DNA from: Jeotgalicoccus meleagridis
GTDB taxonomy: Bacteria; Bacillota; Bacilli; Staphylococcales; Salinicoccaceae
Direction: 5' to 3'
Assembly: GCF_903994045.1 (NCBI RefSeq)
Contig: NZ_CAJEWD010000008.1
Span: forward strand, 386,433-450,432
DNA length: 64,000 bases
The notes under the pieces were generated by a model that searched no databases, was not told where the DNA came from, and saw only the letters and a list, made by a program, of their open reading frames with translations. Positions 43,493 through 53,109 of the stretch are shown here, one piece after another (position 1 is the first letter of the stretch; each line of letters opens with the position of its first letter). The position numbers and the translations under genes were made by a program.

Positions 43493-45304
43493 TTATTGGT
43501 TGACCATGTCGTAATACTTACCTTTTTTCATCAATAGTTCACTTTCTGTACCCGATTCAAGCATTTGTCCTTGATCTAAGACAAATATTCTGTCGACTGA
43601 TTTTATGGTGTTTAGTCGGTGGGCAATAATAATGCTCGTACGCCCCTTCATGAGACGTTCTAAGGATTCTTGAATTTTTAATTCCGTAATCGTATCAATG
43701 CTTGAAGTCGCTTCATCGAGTAAGAGTATAGCAGGATCTGTGATCAGGGCTCTTGCGATAGAGATCAATTGTTTTTGCCCCTGAGAAATCAAGCCATCAC
43801 TTAAATCTAAGACTGTATCATAACCGTGAGCCATATCAATAATAAAGTCATGAGCATTAGCGGTTTTGGCCGCTTCAATGACTTCTTCATCTGTTGCATC
43901 TAAACGGCCATAGCGAATATTTTCCATAATGCTTGCTTCAAAGAGATAAGGGTCTTGTAGGACAAAAGCCGTTTGTGAACGGATGGTATGACGCTTATAA
44001 TCTTTAATATCCTCACCATCGATGCGAATTTGACCCTGGTCTGTTTCATAAAATCTTGCAAGGAGTTGCATGATGGTCGTTTTACCTGCACCAGTTGCTC
44101 CAATGAGGGCCACGGACTCTCCTTCATTGATGGTAAATGATAGGTCTTGTATAGTCGGTGTTTTTTGTGACTTCATGTAAGAAAAACTCACATGATCAAA
44201 GTCGATGTGACCTTTTATCGATTTATTAGTAATAGTACCTTGGTCTGTTTCTGTCGGTGAATCGATAATTTGGAAGACCCTTTCAGCTCCAGCAATGGCA
44301 GATAACACTTGGTTTAGTTGGTTGGATAAATCCGCTAAAGGCCGAGTAAATTGTCTGGCGTACTCAGCAAATACCACAATGGTTCCGACAGTCACTAAAC
44401 CATTTGAAGTTAAGGCAAGTATCCCTCCAGCTCCTGCAACAATCGTAAATGATATGTTATTTAACATGTTCATTAATTTTGGTATTAAACCGGAATACAA
44501 GTTAGCCCAAAATGTAACTTCTCTTAAGTTTCTTGCTCTTTCTTCAAAGTTGTTAATGGCACGTTCTTCCTGAGAAAAGACTTTAACAATTTCTTGACCA
44601 GACACTATTTCCTCTATATAACCGTTTAATTCCCCTGTTCTCTTTTGTCTCTTTTTATAAAGTGGACCCGTCCGGTTAGTAATGTAACGAACCCCGACAA
44701 TTAAGAGTGGAATGATTAAAGCTGTTAAAAACGTGAGTAAGGGACTGAGATACAACATCACTGAAAATGTTCCTAATAAGGTCACAATACTCGTCGTAAA
44801 TTGAATAAAGGATGAGTTCATGGTTTGCGACAAAGTTTCTATATCGTTGGTCATCCGGCTCATCAACTCACCGTGTTGGCGTTTATCGTAAAAAGTAACC
44901 GGTAGCTCTTGCATATGTTCAAACAAATGATGTCTTAAATTATAGATGGTTCTTTGCGATAAACCGACCATGAGATAGGCTTGGGTAAAGGTCGTAATGG
45001 ATAGGAGCACGTAAGATATGAGTAGGATAATTAACACTCTAAAGAGACCGTCAAACTCTTTAGGAATAAAGTAATTATCCACTATTCTCCCTACCAAGAA
45101 GGGTCCAACTATACTCAAAAGACTCGTTACCACAACGAGAGAGATAATAAAGTAAAGTTTCTTTCTTTCTCCCCTCATGAACTGCCAAATTCTAATGAGG
45201 GTTTGACCCATATTATCCGCTTTAGAGCGCTGTCTTTTAGAACCAATTTCTTCTTTTTTCAACTGTGGTAGGTGACCAAAAGGACGTCTTATAAAGTTAA
45301 TCAT
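43493..45304 (-). CDS. ABC exporter half-transporter, second subunit
   Basis: A 603-residue type IV ABC exporter subunit: an N-terminal cytoplasmic extension (~45 residues), six membrane helices (~50-345) and a nucleotide-binding domain with LIGATGAGKTTIMQLL (Walker A), LSDGLISQGQKQLISIARAL and AILLLDEATSSIDT (Walker B followed by Ser where catalytic Glu-containing motifs read D-E-A-T-S). The signature loop reads I-S-Q-G-Q rather than L-S-G-G-Q. It overlaps the partner gene by 8 bp, so the two probably form a heterodimer of the LmrCD/YknUV-like group. The substrate (drug, lipid or peptide) cannot be told from sequence. Confidence 0.85.
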   Translation of the reverse strand: MINFIRRPFGHLPQLKKEEIGSKRQRSKADNMGQTLIRIWQFMRGERKKLYFIISLVVVTSLLSIVGPFLVGRIVDNYFIPKEFDGLFRVLIILLISYVLLSITTFTQAYLMVGLSQRTIYNLRHHLFEHMQELPVTFYDKRQHGELMSRMTNDIETLSQTMNSSFIQFTTSIVTLLGTFSVMLYLSPLLTFLTALIIPLLIVGVRYITNRTGPLYKKRQKRTGELNGYIEEIVSGQEIVKVFSQEERAINNFEERARNLREVTFWANLYSGLIPKLMNMLNNISFTIVAGAGGILALTSNGLVTVGTIVVFAEYARQFTRPLADLSNQLNQVLSAIAGAERVFQIIDSPTETDQGTITNKSIKGHIDFDHVSFSYMKSQKTPTIQDLSFTINEGESVALIGATGAGKTTIMQLLARFYETDQGQIRIDGEDIKDYKRHTIRSQTAFVLQDPYLFEASIMENIRYGRLDATDEEVIEAAKTANAHDFIIDMAHGYDTVLDLSDGLISQGQKQLISIARALITDPAILLLDEATSSIDTITELKIQESLERLMKGRTSIIIAHRLNTIKSVDRIFVLDQGQMLESGTESELLMKKGKYYDMVNQ

Positions 45305-47018
45305 CTAAATGTCCCCCTGTCATTTGAGATGCGTAAATTTCATTGTAAAGACTCGATGTCTCAAGTAATTCTTCATGTGTGCCGATAGCACTCACTTCAC
45401 CGTCATCCATGAGGAGTACTCGATCAGCTGTCATAGCAGTAGAAATCTTTTGGGTAATAATTATGCGAGTGACCTTCTCACTACTTAGCGCATCCCAAAG
45501 ATTGTTCTCTGTCTTCACGTCGAGTGCGGAGGTCGAATCATCTAAGATTAAGATTGCAGGCTTTCTCACCAAAGCGCGTGCAATCGATAGGCGCTGTTTT
45601 TGTCCACCGGATAGTGTCACACCCATTTGACCAACCGGTGTCTGATAGTTTTCATCAAAGCTCATAATATTATCGTGAATCTGTGCTTTTTCTGAAGATA
45701 ACATCACTTCATCTTCTTCAGCCTTTAGATTTCCCCACAGCAGGTTGTCGTAAATACTACCTGTAAATAGAACAGCAGATTGTGGCACGTAACCAATGGT
45801 TTGTCTTAAATCTTGGGTCGGCCACTCTCTGACCTCTCGCCCATTGACTAAGACTTGTCCGTCAGTTGGATCATACATATTAGGAATCAAACTAATGAGT
45901 GTTGATTTCCCAGAACCAGTCCCACCCATAATGACAAAATTTTCATTGTCATGGATATCAAATGAGATATTTTTTAGCACATATTTTGAAGAATTTGGAT
46001 ATTTAAAAGACACATTTTTAAAGGACACATAACCTTCAGATTCACTTTCAGCGTATTGTGGTGAATCCTGTTTTGCAATCGGAGACTCTAAAACATCTTT
46101 AATACGATCACTCGATGCTTTGGCTCTAGAAGTTGCAATAATTAAAAAGGCAAACATAGAGAAGCCACCTTGCATTCTAAGCGCATAGTTAATGACCGCT
46201 ACGATTTCCCCTACTGCCACTGAATTGTTTGATAAAAGATCTGATGCGACCCATAAAACTAAGAGTAAACTCCCGTTCATGATAATGAGTAAGACAGGTA
46301 GAATTGACTCCATTAGTCTTAGAGCAAATGTTGTATCATCCCTTAACTTACCAGCGATTTTAGCAAACTTATTCGTTTCAAATTGACCACGGTCGTTGGC
46401 TTTTATCAATCTAACTGCTTCTAGATTTTGCTGGATATAGCGGTTAATTCTGTCTAACCAATGCTGCACTCTTAAAAATATGGCTGCCCCTTTTCTTGCA
46501 GTAAAAAATAAGAAGACGACGAGAATTGGCGTCAGTAATGATAAGTAAAATCCCAGTGTCGGATTCACCATGAATGACATGAATAGCGAACCGATGACTA
46601 AGAGCGGTGCGCGTAAGAGAATTCTTAAACTCATAAAGAGTAACATCTCTGTTTGCAGAACATCTTGTGTCAACCGGGTGATTAAGGATGATGTCGAATA
46701 CTTAGAAAATGTCGACAAAGTAAAATGTTGAATCCGTGTAAATATTGCCATCCTTAAATCATAACCAAACATATTTGTTAAATGGCTGGTGAAATATGTA
46801 TTAAAAATACCAGCTAAGAAGGCAATAATCGACACCCCGGTCATGATTAAGAGATAGAGAATGACATGGTTAATATCATTTGATAAAATCCCGTTATCAA
46901 TGACTTCCTGAATAAATAATGGCTGAATTAATTCAATAATCAACTCGATGAACATAAAAAATAAAGCAACAACAATTAGCCACTTATATTTGGCTGCGTA
47001 CGAATAAACGACTTTCAT
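45297..47018 (-). CDS. ABC exporter half-transporter, first subunit
   Basis: A 573-residue ABC exporter with six membrane helices (KYKWLIVVALFFMFIELIIEL onwards) and a nucleotide-binding domain carrying IMGGTGSGKSTLISLI (Walker A), VTLSGGQKQRLSIARAL (signature) and AILILDDSTSALD (Walker B). The residue after the Walker B Asp is Asp, not Glu, so this subunit probably contributes the degenerate ATP site of a heterodimer. The start is ATG 47018 with AAGGGGTG nine bases upstream; a longer frame to 47087 would begin upstream of the promoter. It is translationally coupled to the second subunit. Confidence 0.85.
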   Translation of the reverse strand: MKVVYSYAAKYKWLIVVALFFMFIELIIELIQPLFIQEVIDNGILSNDINHVILYLLIMTGVSIIAFLAGIFNTYFTSHLTNMFGYDLRMAIFTRIQHFTLSTFSKYSTSSLITRLTQDVLQTEMLLFMSLRILLRAPLLVIGSLFMSFMVNPTLGFYLSLLTPILVVFLFFTARKGAAIFLRVQHWLDRINRYIQQNLEAVRLIKANDRGQFETNKFAKIAGKLRDDTTFALRLMESILPVLLIIMNGSLLLVLWVASDLLSNNSVAVGEIVAVINYALRMQGGFSMFAFLIIATSRAKASSDRIKDVLESPIAKQDSPQYAESESEGYVSFKNVSFKYPNSSKYVLKNISFDIHDNENFVIMGGTGSGKSTLISLIPNMYDPTDGQVLVNGREVREWPTQDLRQTIGYVPQSAVLFTGSIYDNLLWGNLKAEEDEVMLSSEKAQIHDNIMSFDENYQTPVGQMGVTLSGGQKQRLSIARALVRKPAILILDDSTSALDVKTENNLWDALSSEKVTRIIITQKISTAMTADRVLLMDDGEVSAIGTHEELLETSSLYNEIYASQMTGGHLDD

Positions 47019-47070
47019 ATGTCTTTTCACCCCTTGTAACTCTAAAACGACTATTACGAAATCCGAACTA

Positions 47071-47100
47071 ATTATATTATGCCACAATTTATAATGTTAA
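47071..47100 (-). promoter_or_regulatory. Promoter of the ABC exporter pair
   Basis: Minus-strand TTAACA (47095-47100) and TATAAT (47071-47076) with an 18-bp spacer, 52 bases upstream of the chosen start codon. Confidence 0.6.
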
Positions 47101-47124
47101 GGTGACATCTTTGTCTGAAAAATT

Positions 47125-47162
47125 AAAAAATGGTCAGAAGGGCTGACTTCTGACCATTTTTT
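47125..47162 (-). terminator. Intrinsic terminator after ymdB
   Basis: Sixteen-base stem, A6-TGGTCAGAAG paired with CTTCTGACCA-T6, 6-nt loop, overlapping the ymdB stop codon; A and T runs on both sides make it function in either direction. Confidence 0.85.
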
Positions 47163-47920
47163 TACTCTTCTATTTTAAAGTTTTTGATCTTTTTAGCATC
47201 CGTATCGATGATGACCCCACTGATTACACCCTTACCTTCATCCGGTACCACATGTCTTTCAGGTAGATTGGTAACGAAGCGGCGGATTACTTCATCTTTT
47301 CTTATACCAAGAATGCCATCTTTAAAACCCGTCATTCCTACATCTGTAATATAAACCGTCCCATTTTCTAGGCGACTCGCATCATTCGTTTGAACATGAG
47401 TGTGAGTCCCGACAACCGCATTGACTCGCCCATCGAGATAATAACCCATGGCGATTGACTCAGAAGTCGTCTCACTATGAAAATCTACAAAAGCCGTATC
47501 ATACTCATTTTTTTCGAGAATTTGATCGATGACCTTAAAAGGATTTTCAATCGGTTCAAGAAAACTTCTAGCCTGTAAGTTAACGATTAATAACTTATTA
47601 CCATTAACATTAACGATGCGGTAACCGTCACCAGGTGTTCCTTCTGGAAAGTTTGCTGGACGTATCATTTTCACATCTTGATCCAGTAAATCATAGACCT
47701 CTCTTTTAGCAAAAGCATGATTACCTAATGTGATAAAATCCGCACCCGCATTAAGGATTTCCTTATATGTTCTTTCCGTAATTCCCTTACCATGTGCAGC
47801 ATTTTCACCATTGACGATAGTAAAATGCGCCGCATGTTCCTTTTTCAAAGTTGGCAAATAATTATTCAGCATGCGGCGGCCAATTTTTCCAACCACATCT
47901 CCAATAAATAAAATTCTCAT
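47162..47920 (-). CDS. ymdB: YmdB-family metallophosphoesterase
   Basis: A 252-residue calcineurin-like phosphoesterase of the TIGR00282/YmdB group, a cyclic-nucleotide phosphodiesterase in vitro that influences developmental choices and RNase Y-linked RNA levels in B. subtilis. Metal ligands are visible in MRILFIGDVVGKIGRRML, NGENAAHGKGI, FITLGNHAFAK, VDFHSETTSE and VGTHTHVQTND. AGGGTG precedes the ATG. It lies downstream of rny, as in related genomes, but 820 bp of repeat-rich DNA separates the two here. Confidence 0.9.
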   Translation of the reverse strand: MRILFIGDVVGKIGRRMLNNYLPTLKKEHAAHFTIVNGENAAHGKGITERTYKEILNAGADFITLGNHAFAKREVYDLLDQDVKMIRPANFPEGTPGDGYRIVNVNGNKLLIVNLQARSFLEPIENPFKVIDQILEKNEYDTAFVDFHSETTSESIAMGYYLDGRVNAVVGTHTHVQTNDASRLENGTVYITDVGMTGFKDGILGIRKDEVIRRFVTNLPERHVVPDEGKGVISGVIIDTDAKKIKNFKIEE

Positions 47921-47946
47921 GTCATATCACCCTATCTACTGTTTGT

Positions 47947-47952
47947 ATTATA
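47947..47952 (-). promoter_or_regulatory. Possible -10 element for ymdB
   Basis: A TATAAT on the minus strand 27 bases upstream of the ymdB start, between the gene and the first repeat array. No convincing -35 is seen, so support is limited. Confidence 0.35.
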
Positions 47953-48021
47953 CATGAATTCCCTTGATTTTTGTTGGCAGATTGTTGTGAGAGGGTTGTG
48001 AGCGGATTTCTGGTGGGTTTG

Positions 48022-48226
48022 CGGATTTGTGTGCCATCGTGGAATTGACGATGTCACACATACGGATTTGCGTGCCATCGTGGAAACGACGACGTCACAC
48101 AAACGGATTTGCGCGCCATCGTGGAATTGACGACGTCATGCAAACAGATTTGCGCGCCATCGTGGAAATGACGACGTCACACAAACGGATTTGCGTGCCA
48201 TCGTGGAATTGACGACGGCGTGCAAA
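48022..48226. repeat. Tandem array A: five 41-bp units
   Basis: Units begin at 48022, 48063, 48104, 48145 and 48186, each starting with CGGATTTGYGYGCCATCGTGG or a close variant. Each unit is itself an imperfect hairpin: TTTGYGYG.CATCGT pairs with ACGAYG.CRYRCAAA across a GGAATTG-like loop. Differences between units are mostly single bases. An apparent short plus-strand reading frame over the array is a by-product of the repeats. With array B it fills much of the 820-bp gap between ymdB and rny. Confidence 0.9.
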
Positions 48227-48395
48227 TAAACTGGATCATATTAAACTGGACACTGGCAGACAGGATTTTGATTTTAATGGACATTCACTCATTCCTTCGT
48301 TTTATTTATGGACAAAGGGGAATTTTTCTATCAAAAATCTGGACACCTACTGATAAAGTAAATCAAATCCTAGACAAAACACAGTTTAAATTTAC
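48227..48395. other. Spacer between repeat arrays with degenerate GGACA motifs
   Basis: No gene is supported. The stretch holds scattered TGGACA and GACA words (for example near 48246, 48277, 48311 and 48340) that look like decayed copies of the array B unit, and is otherwise A+T-rich. Confidence 0.4.
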
Positions 48396-48636
48396 TATCA
48401 GGACAATGAGAGCTCAACGATGTCCAGATAAAAGCTTATCAGGACAATGAGAATCAAACGAAGTCCAAGTAAACGCTTATCAGGACAATGAGAACTAAAC
48501 GAAGTCCAGGTAAACGCCTATCAGGACAATGAGCATCAAACGAAGTCCAGATAAACGCTTATCAGGACAATGAGCATCGAACGAAGTCCAGATAAACGCT
48601 TATCAGGACAATGAGCATCGAACGAAGTCCAGATAA
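48396..48636. repeat. Tandem array B: six 41-bp units of a different sequence
   Basis: Units begin at 48396, 48437, 48478, 48519, 48560 and 48601. The consensus starts TATCAGGACAATGAG and continues with A-rich variable bases, then ACGAAGTCCAGATAAACGCT. The ends pair (TATCAGGAC with GTCCAGATA, one mismatch), giving a hairpin in each unit. The last three copies are nearly identical and the first is the most diverged. The last copy is partial. The period is exactly that of array A although the sequences are unrelated. Confidence 0.9.
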
Positions 48637-48702
48637 CAACTTAAAACTAGCTAAACTAGACCATAAGCATCGAACATCAGTCGCAACCACCACTAAAAAA
48701 GA

Positions 48703-48734
48703 AAAACCAACTCAATTATTTTAGAGTTGGTTTT
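48703..48734 (-). terminator. Intrinsic terminator after rny
   Basis: Eleven-base stem AAAACCAACTC / GAGTTGGTTTT with a 10-nt loop and a T-rich minus-strand tail, starting 7 bases after the rny stop. Confidence 0.85.
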
Positions 48735-48740
48735 AAAATA

Positions 48741-50300
48741 TTACTTGGCGTATTCTATAGCCCTCATCTCACGGACAACTGTCACTTTTATGTGTCCTGG
48801 ATATTGTAATTCATCTTCAATTTGTTTCTTGATGTCTCTTGCTAATCGATGTGCTTTTAGGTCATCGATGTTTTCAGGGCTAACCATGACGCGGATCTCA
48901 CGTCCTGCCTGAATCGCAAAGGTCTTCTCTACTCCCTCATAGCTTTCTGCTATGTGTTCGAGTTTCTCTAGTCGTTTCACATAGTTTTCTAATGTTTCAC
49001 GACGTGCACCTGGTCTTGCTGCAGAGAGTGCGTCGGCTGCTGCGACTAAGATAGAAATGATACTAGTTGGTTCTGAATCGCCGTGATGTGAAGCGATAGT
49101 ATTAATAACCGTATCTTGTTCTTTATAGCGTCGAGCGAGTTCGACACCAATCTCGACATGGGAACCTTCGAGCTCATGGTCAATTGATTTACCGATATCG
49201 TGTAACAGTCCTGCACGTCTTGCTAGTGAGACATTCTCACCAAGCTCTGCAGCTAGTATACCCGCAAGGTAACCAACTTCAATAGAGTGTTTCAGAACGT
49301 TTTGTCCATAGCTCAAGCGATATTTCATCTTACCTAAGAGTTTTGTAAGTTCTGGATGTAGGTTATGAATATCGAGTTCAAAGGCTGCAGCTTCCCCTGC
49401 ATCACGGATTTCAGTTTCCATGTTGCGGCGCGCTTTATCGACCATTTCTTCAATGCGTCCTGGATGGATGCGTCCGTCTGCTACGAGCGCTTCTAAAGCA
49501 CTTTTAGCAATTTGACGGCGAATTGGGTCAAAGCCCGAAAGAATAACTGCTTCTGGAGTGTCATCGATGATGAGGTCCACACCAGTCAAGGTCTCGATTG
49601 TTCTAATATTACGTCCTTCACGACCGATTATACGGCCCTTCATTTCGTCATTAGGTAGGTTTACTACTGATACAGTTGATTCGCTTGTATATTCTGCAGC
49701 GTAACGCTGGGCAGTGAGTGCCAAGAGTTCACGCGCTTCTTTGTCTACGTCGCGTTTCATTGCATCTTTTTTGTCTTTTACCATTAAAGCCATATCATGT
49801 GACAGTTCTTGTTCTACTTGTGAGAACAGTTCCTCACGCGCTTCGTCGCGAGTGAGTCCGGAGATGCGGGACAATTCTGTTTCTTGTTGACTAATTTTTT
49901 CATTAATCTCGTCATCCTTGGCATCTACCATTTGCTGTTTTTCTTCAATTTTAGCTTCTTTTTGATCCAACATTTCATCTTTCTTATCTAGGTTTTCACC
50001 TTTACGATCTAGAGAAGTTTCACGTTGGATTAATCTGTTTTCATATGCTTTCAAATCATCACGTTGTGAATTAATTTCATTATCGAAAGCTTCTTTCAGA
50101 TTTTGGTTTTCTTCTTTTGCTTGAAGCAGCTTTTCTTTCTTTAAGTTCTCAGCCTCTTTTTCAGCCTCACTAATAATATGTTCAGCTGAAGTTCTGGCTT
50201 GCTGCTGCTTTTTCGTCAATAGATTATTGACTATAAAATATCCGATAACAACACCGAGAATCATACCAATCAGGATGAAGAGAATGTCTAGTAAGTCCAC
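48741..50300 (-). CDS. rny: Ribonuclease Y
   Basis: A 519-residue membrane-anchored endoribonuclease that starts decay of many mRNAs. Order of domains: N-terminal helix [21 protein letters not shown], a long coiled coil (~30-200, rich in K/E/Q), a KH domain with [19 protein letters not shown] (~228), and an HD domain with [17 protein letters not shown] and [12 protein letters not shown] (~367), where H-D is the metal site. It begins with GTG at 50300, five bases after GGGGGTG. It stands alone between the recA terminator and the repeat arrays. Confidence 0.95.
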   Translation of the reverse strand: MDLLDILFILIGMILGVVIGYFIVNNLLTKKQQQARTSAEHIISEAEKEAENLKKEKLLQAKEENQNLKEAFDNEINSQRDDLKAYENRLIQRETSLDRKGENLDKKDEMLDQKEAKIEEKQQMVDAKDDEINEKISQQETELSRISGLTRDEAREELFSQVEQELSHDMALMVKDKKDAMKRDVDKEARELLALTAQRYAAEYTSESTVSVVNLPNDEMKGRIIGREGRNIRTIETLTGVDLIIDDTPEAVILSGFDPIRRQIAKSALEALVADGRIHPGRIEEMVDKARRNMETEIRDAGEAAAFELDIHNLHPELTKLLGKMKYRLSYGQNVLKHSIEVGYLAGILAAELGENVSLARRAGLLHDIGKSIDHELEGSHVEIGVELARRYKEQDTVINTIASHHGDSEPTSIISILVAAADALSAARPGARRETLENYVKRLEKLEHIAESYEGVEKTFAIQAGREIRVMVSPENIDDLKAHRLARDIKKQIEDELQYPGHIKVTVVREMRAIEYAK

Positions 50301-50398
50301 AAGAACACCCCCAATCCTAGGTAGAAAGTGTGTTAAATATATATGAATAGTATTAAATTATCATATAATACAATTCTAAATATAATAGTAGATAAAAG

Positions 50399-50430
50399 CA
50401 AGCACGAGAATTATCATATTCCCGTGCTTG
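50399..50430 (-). terminator. Intrinsic terminator after recA
   Basis: Stem CAAGCACG / CGTGCTTG, extended past one mismatch by GAAT/ATTC, followed on the minus strand by CTTTTATC. It lies 16 bases after the recA stop. Confidence 0.75.
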
Positions 50431-50445
50431 ATCTATAAAAATATA

Positions 50446-51504
50446 TTATTCTTCATCTTCACTACTAAATAAAGTGTTTTCGTCTGCTGCAGAATCTTCT
50501 TCATCTACTTCGATATCTTCACCAAAACCGAGTTTAGAGCGTAGTTTTTTCTCTATTTCAGCATATAATTCTGGATTTTCTTTTAGTGTGTTTTTAGCAT
50601 TCTCTTTACCTTGGCCAAGTCTTTCACCATTGTAAGAATACCAAGCACCACTTTTTTCAACGATATCTTCTTCAACACCTAAATCGATCACTTCACCGAC
50701 GCGAGAAATACCTTCACCGTACATGATGTCGACTTCTGCGACTTTAAATGGTGGTGCGACTTTGTTTTTTACAACTTTGATCTTGGTACGGTTACCGACG
50801 ATATCTTGGCCTACTTTAAGGCTTTCTGCACGGCGGACTTCTAGACGTACTGAGCTGTAAAATTTAAGCGCACGTCCCCCAGTCGTTGTTTCTGGGTTAC
50901 CGAACATGACCCCGATTTTTTCACGGACTTGGTTAATGAATAAAGCTGTTGTATTGGACTTAGAAATTGCACCTGATAGTTTACGTAAAGCTTGTGACAT
51001 GAGACGTGCTTGTAGTCCCATATGTGAGTCGCCCATTTCTCCTTCAATTTCAGCTCTTGGTGTTAGAGCTGCAACTGAGTCAATAACAACCATATCGATA
51101 GCACCAGAACGAATGAACGCCTCAGTGATTTCCAAGGCTTGTTCACCTGTGTCAGGTTGAGAAATATAGAGGTTATCGATATCCACCCCTAATTTTTTAG
51201 CATACTCTGGGTCTAGCGCGTGTTCTGCGTCGATAAAGGCACAGATGCCACCGTTTTTTTGCACTTCTGCAATGGCGTGTAAGGATACTGTTGTTTTACC
51301 TGAAGACTCTGGTCCGTAAATTTCAATAATACGACCTTTAGGATATCCCCCAACACCTAGTGCACGGTCTAAAGTAACAGATCCTGATGACGTCGTCTGT
51401 ACTTTACGTCCAGCATCATCACCGAGTTTCATTACTGCACCTTTACCAAATGATTTTTCCATATTTTTAATTACTGTATCTATCGCTTTATGTCTTTCGT
51501 CCAT
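50446..51504 (-). CDS. recA: Recombinase RecA
   Basis: A 352-residue RecA. Walker [18 protein letters not shown] (~65), Walker [21 protein letters not shown], the DNA-binding loop 2 region [34 protein letters not shown] and a C-terminal acidic tail ([14 protein letters not shown]). It forms the filament for homologous recombination and triggers LexA autocleavage. GGAGG precedes the ATG. The upstream region has a LexA-type box over the promoter. In Staphylococcus cinA lies between pgsA and recA; nothing fills that place here. Confidence 0.97.
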   Translation of the reverse strand: MDERHKAIDTVIKNMEKSFGKGAVMKLGDDAGRKVQTTSSGSVTLDRALGVGGYPKGRIIEIYGPESSGKTTVSLHAIAEVQKNGGICAFIDAEHALDPEYAKKLGVDIDNLYISQPDTGEQALEITEAFIRSGAIDMVVIDSVAALTPRAEIEGEMGDSHMGLQARLMSQALRKLSGAISKSNTTALFINQVREKIGVMFGNPETTTGGRALKFYSSVRLEVRRAESLKVGQDIVGNRTKIKVVKNKVAPPFKVAEVDIMYGEGISRVGEVIDLGVEEDIVEKSGAWYSYNGERLGQGKENAKNTLKENPELYAEIEKKLRSKLGFGEDIEVDEEDSAADENTLFSSEDEE

Positions 51505-51534
51505 AATGTACCTCCAGTCGTGATTTCATAATTT

Positions 51535-51574
51535 ATTATATCAGACATAAAAATAAAAAGCGAACATATATTCG
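51535..51574 (-). promoter_or_regulatory. recA promoter with LexA (SOS) box
   Basis: The -10 is TATAAT (51535-51540, minus strand). A LexA-like operator at 51561-51574 reads CGAATATATGTTCG on the minus strand, one mismatch from the Gram-positive consensus CGAACN4GTTCG. It covers the -35 position (18 bp from the -10, TTCGCT), so binding would block RNA polymerase. Confidence 0.75.
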
Positions 51575-51673
51575 CTTTACAAAACAATTATTGAATTTTT
51601 GTCTGACACTTTTTTGATTTTCATCGTCAATGACCCACACTTTTAAAATATATGATAAAAATTCATACACTTT

Positions 51674-52258
51674 TTACTTGTGGTCTGCTTTAAAGACATC
51701 TCGGCCTTTATAAAAGTACTCAAGACCTGACAAAATAGTAAAGAAGACAGCAATGTACATGAAAATCATGCCTAATGAAAATGGTAAGTAGTTGGTGAAG
51801 AGATCACCGAATAAAAGAAAGACCAAGGCAAACATTTGGAAAACTGTTTTAATCTTACCAAGTTGACCTGCTGCTGATACATAACCTTGTTCAATTTGTA
51901 AAAGTCTAAGTCCCGTCACAGCAAACTCACGTGCGATAATAACGACTGCAATCCAAGATGAGATAACATGCCATTCGACTAAGACAATTAAACCTGTCGT
52001 TACAAGCAGTTTATCTGCAAGTGGATCTAAGAATTTACCCATATTGGTGATCATATTCCACTTACGGGCTAAGTAACCGTCAAGAAAGTCTGTTAAAGCA
52101 GCAACGACAAAGATGATGGCAGCAATGATTTGTTCAAGGCGAATGACATCGCCACCGAGCACTGAGCTGTTACCAAAACCAAAATCTACGAGTGCAAAAA
52201 TAAGGAAGACAGGAATTAAAACGACCCTAAAAACCGTCAGCCAATTAGGTATATTCAT
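51674..52258 (-). CDS. pgsA: CDP-diacylglycerol--glycerol-3-phosphate 3-phosphatidyltransferase
   Basis: A 194-residue membrane enzyme making phosphatidylglycerol phosphate, the first committed step to phosphatidylglycerol. The CDP-alcohol phosphotransferase motif D-x2-D-G-x2-A-R-x8-G-x3-D-x3-D is complete: [19 protein letters not shown] followed by [10 protein letters not shown] (~60-87). About five or six membrane helices. The ATG overlaps the rodZ-like stop by 4 bp. It is the last gene of the ymf operon. Confidence 0.95.
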   Translation of the reverse strand: MNIPNWLTVFRVVLIPVFLIFALVDFGFGNSSVLGGDVIRLEQIIAAIIFVVAALTDFLDGYLARKWNMITNMGKFLDPLADKLLVTTGLIVLVEWHVISSWIAVVIIAREFAVTGLRLLQIEQGYVSAAGQLGKIKTVFQMFALVFLLFGDLFTNYLPFSLGMIFMYIAVFFTILSGLEYFYKGRDVFKADHK

Positions 52259-53094
52259 TTACTCACTCCCTCCCTCGTTATATTAAATTGATAGTAAACC
52301 GTCACCGTATTCCCTCGCTGGGAATTATCGATTGTTTCACCATTTACAGTGATGTCAAAGGTCGTCGAGTTACCGAGAGCTAGATTCAGAACAGTCGCTT
52401 CTTCTTCAATGTCAACAGTATCTCCCGTTGACTCTCCGTATATATAAGAGTTGTCTAAGTCATCTGATAAACTAATCCATGACGATTCATCACCTTCAAC
52501 AGATAGTTCAACTGCCTCACTCGTCGTAACATTGTAAATCAAGGTATTTCCTTCACGATTAACAAAGTTGACGGTAGTTGACGGTGTTTCTGCTTCGTCT
52601 TCTTTTTTCTCTTCTTCTTTTGCTACTTCCTCTTTGGCTTCTTCCTTCGGTTCTTCTTTAGGTTCTATCTCTTGAGCGACTTCGCTATCCACATCATAAA
52701 TTTTTTTAGATTCAAAAATGTCACCCTCTGAACCAATTTGCAAGAGAATAATCCAGATAACGAAGAACACCACAATCAAGGTGACAAAACCGAGTAAGAC
52801 TTTTTTTAAATACTGAAAGTCTTGGTCTTCTTTTTGATTACGCTTTTGCCCGATTTCCTTGACGTCAGGTAAATCATCTTTAAAGCGTTCGAGCAGTTTA
52901 TCACTATCAATTTTTAAGTATTTACAATATTGCTTAATCAAGAATCTAGCATGTTTTGGCTCGGGTAAGGCGGATAAATCCCCAGACTCAATGGTGAGGA
53001 TGACTGATTTTTTCAAACCCGATCCCCGTTCCATTTCACGTAAGGTGATACCCGATTTTTCTCTTTTATTTTTTAAGTATGTTCCTATATTCAT
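52255..53094 (-). CDS. rodZ: RodZ-like cytoskeletal protein (YmfM)
   Basis: A 279-residue single-pass membrane protein. The N-terminal helix-turn-helix ([19 protein letters not shown] ... [29 protein letters not shown], ~3-60) is typical of RodZ. The membrane helix is [22 protein letters not shown] (~95-115). A Glu/Lys-rich linker ([19 protein letters not shown]) precedes a C-terminal beta domain (DUF4115-like; SWISLSDD ... [19 protein letters not shown]). It links cell-wall synthesis with the cytoskeleton; in cocci the exact role is unclear. Confidence 0.85.
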   Translation of the reverse strand: MNIGTYLKNKREKSGITLREMERGSGLKKSVILTIESGDLSALPEPKHARFLIKQYCKYLKIDSDKLLERFKDDLPDVKEIGQKRNQKEDQDFQYLKKVLLGFVTLIVVFFVIWIILLQIGSEGDIFESKKIYDVDSEVAQEIEPKEEPKEEAKEEVAKEEEKKEDEAETPSTTVNFVNREGNTLIYNVTTSEAVELSVEGDESSWISLSDDLDNSYIYGESTGDTVDIEEEATVLNLALGNSTTFDITVNGETIDNSQRGNTVTVYYQFNITREGVSK

Positions 53095-53109
53095 AGTGTT
53101 TTACTCCAA

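Noticed and set aside
45297..47087. Longer N-terminus of the first ABC exporter subunit (start at 47087)
   Set aside because: That start lies upstream of the recognisable promoter and has no ribosome-binding site, while ATG 47018 has both.
48027..48450. Two short plus-strand reading frames over the repeat arrays
   Set aside because: Their peptide repeats simply follow the 41-bp DNA repeats, they lack good ribosome-binding sites, and the frames drift with the repeat period.
48022..48636. The 41-bp arrays as a CRISPR locus
   Set aside because: The whole 41-bp unit repeats without unique spacers, and no cas genes are near.
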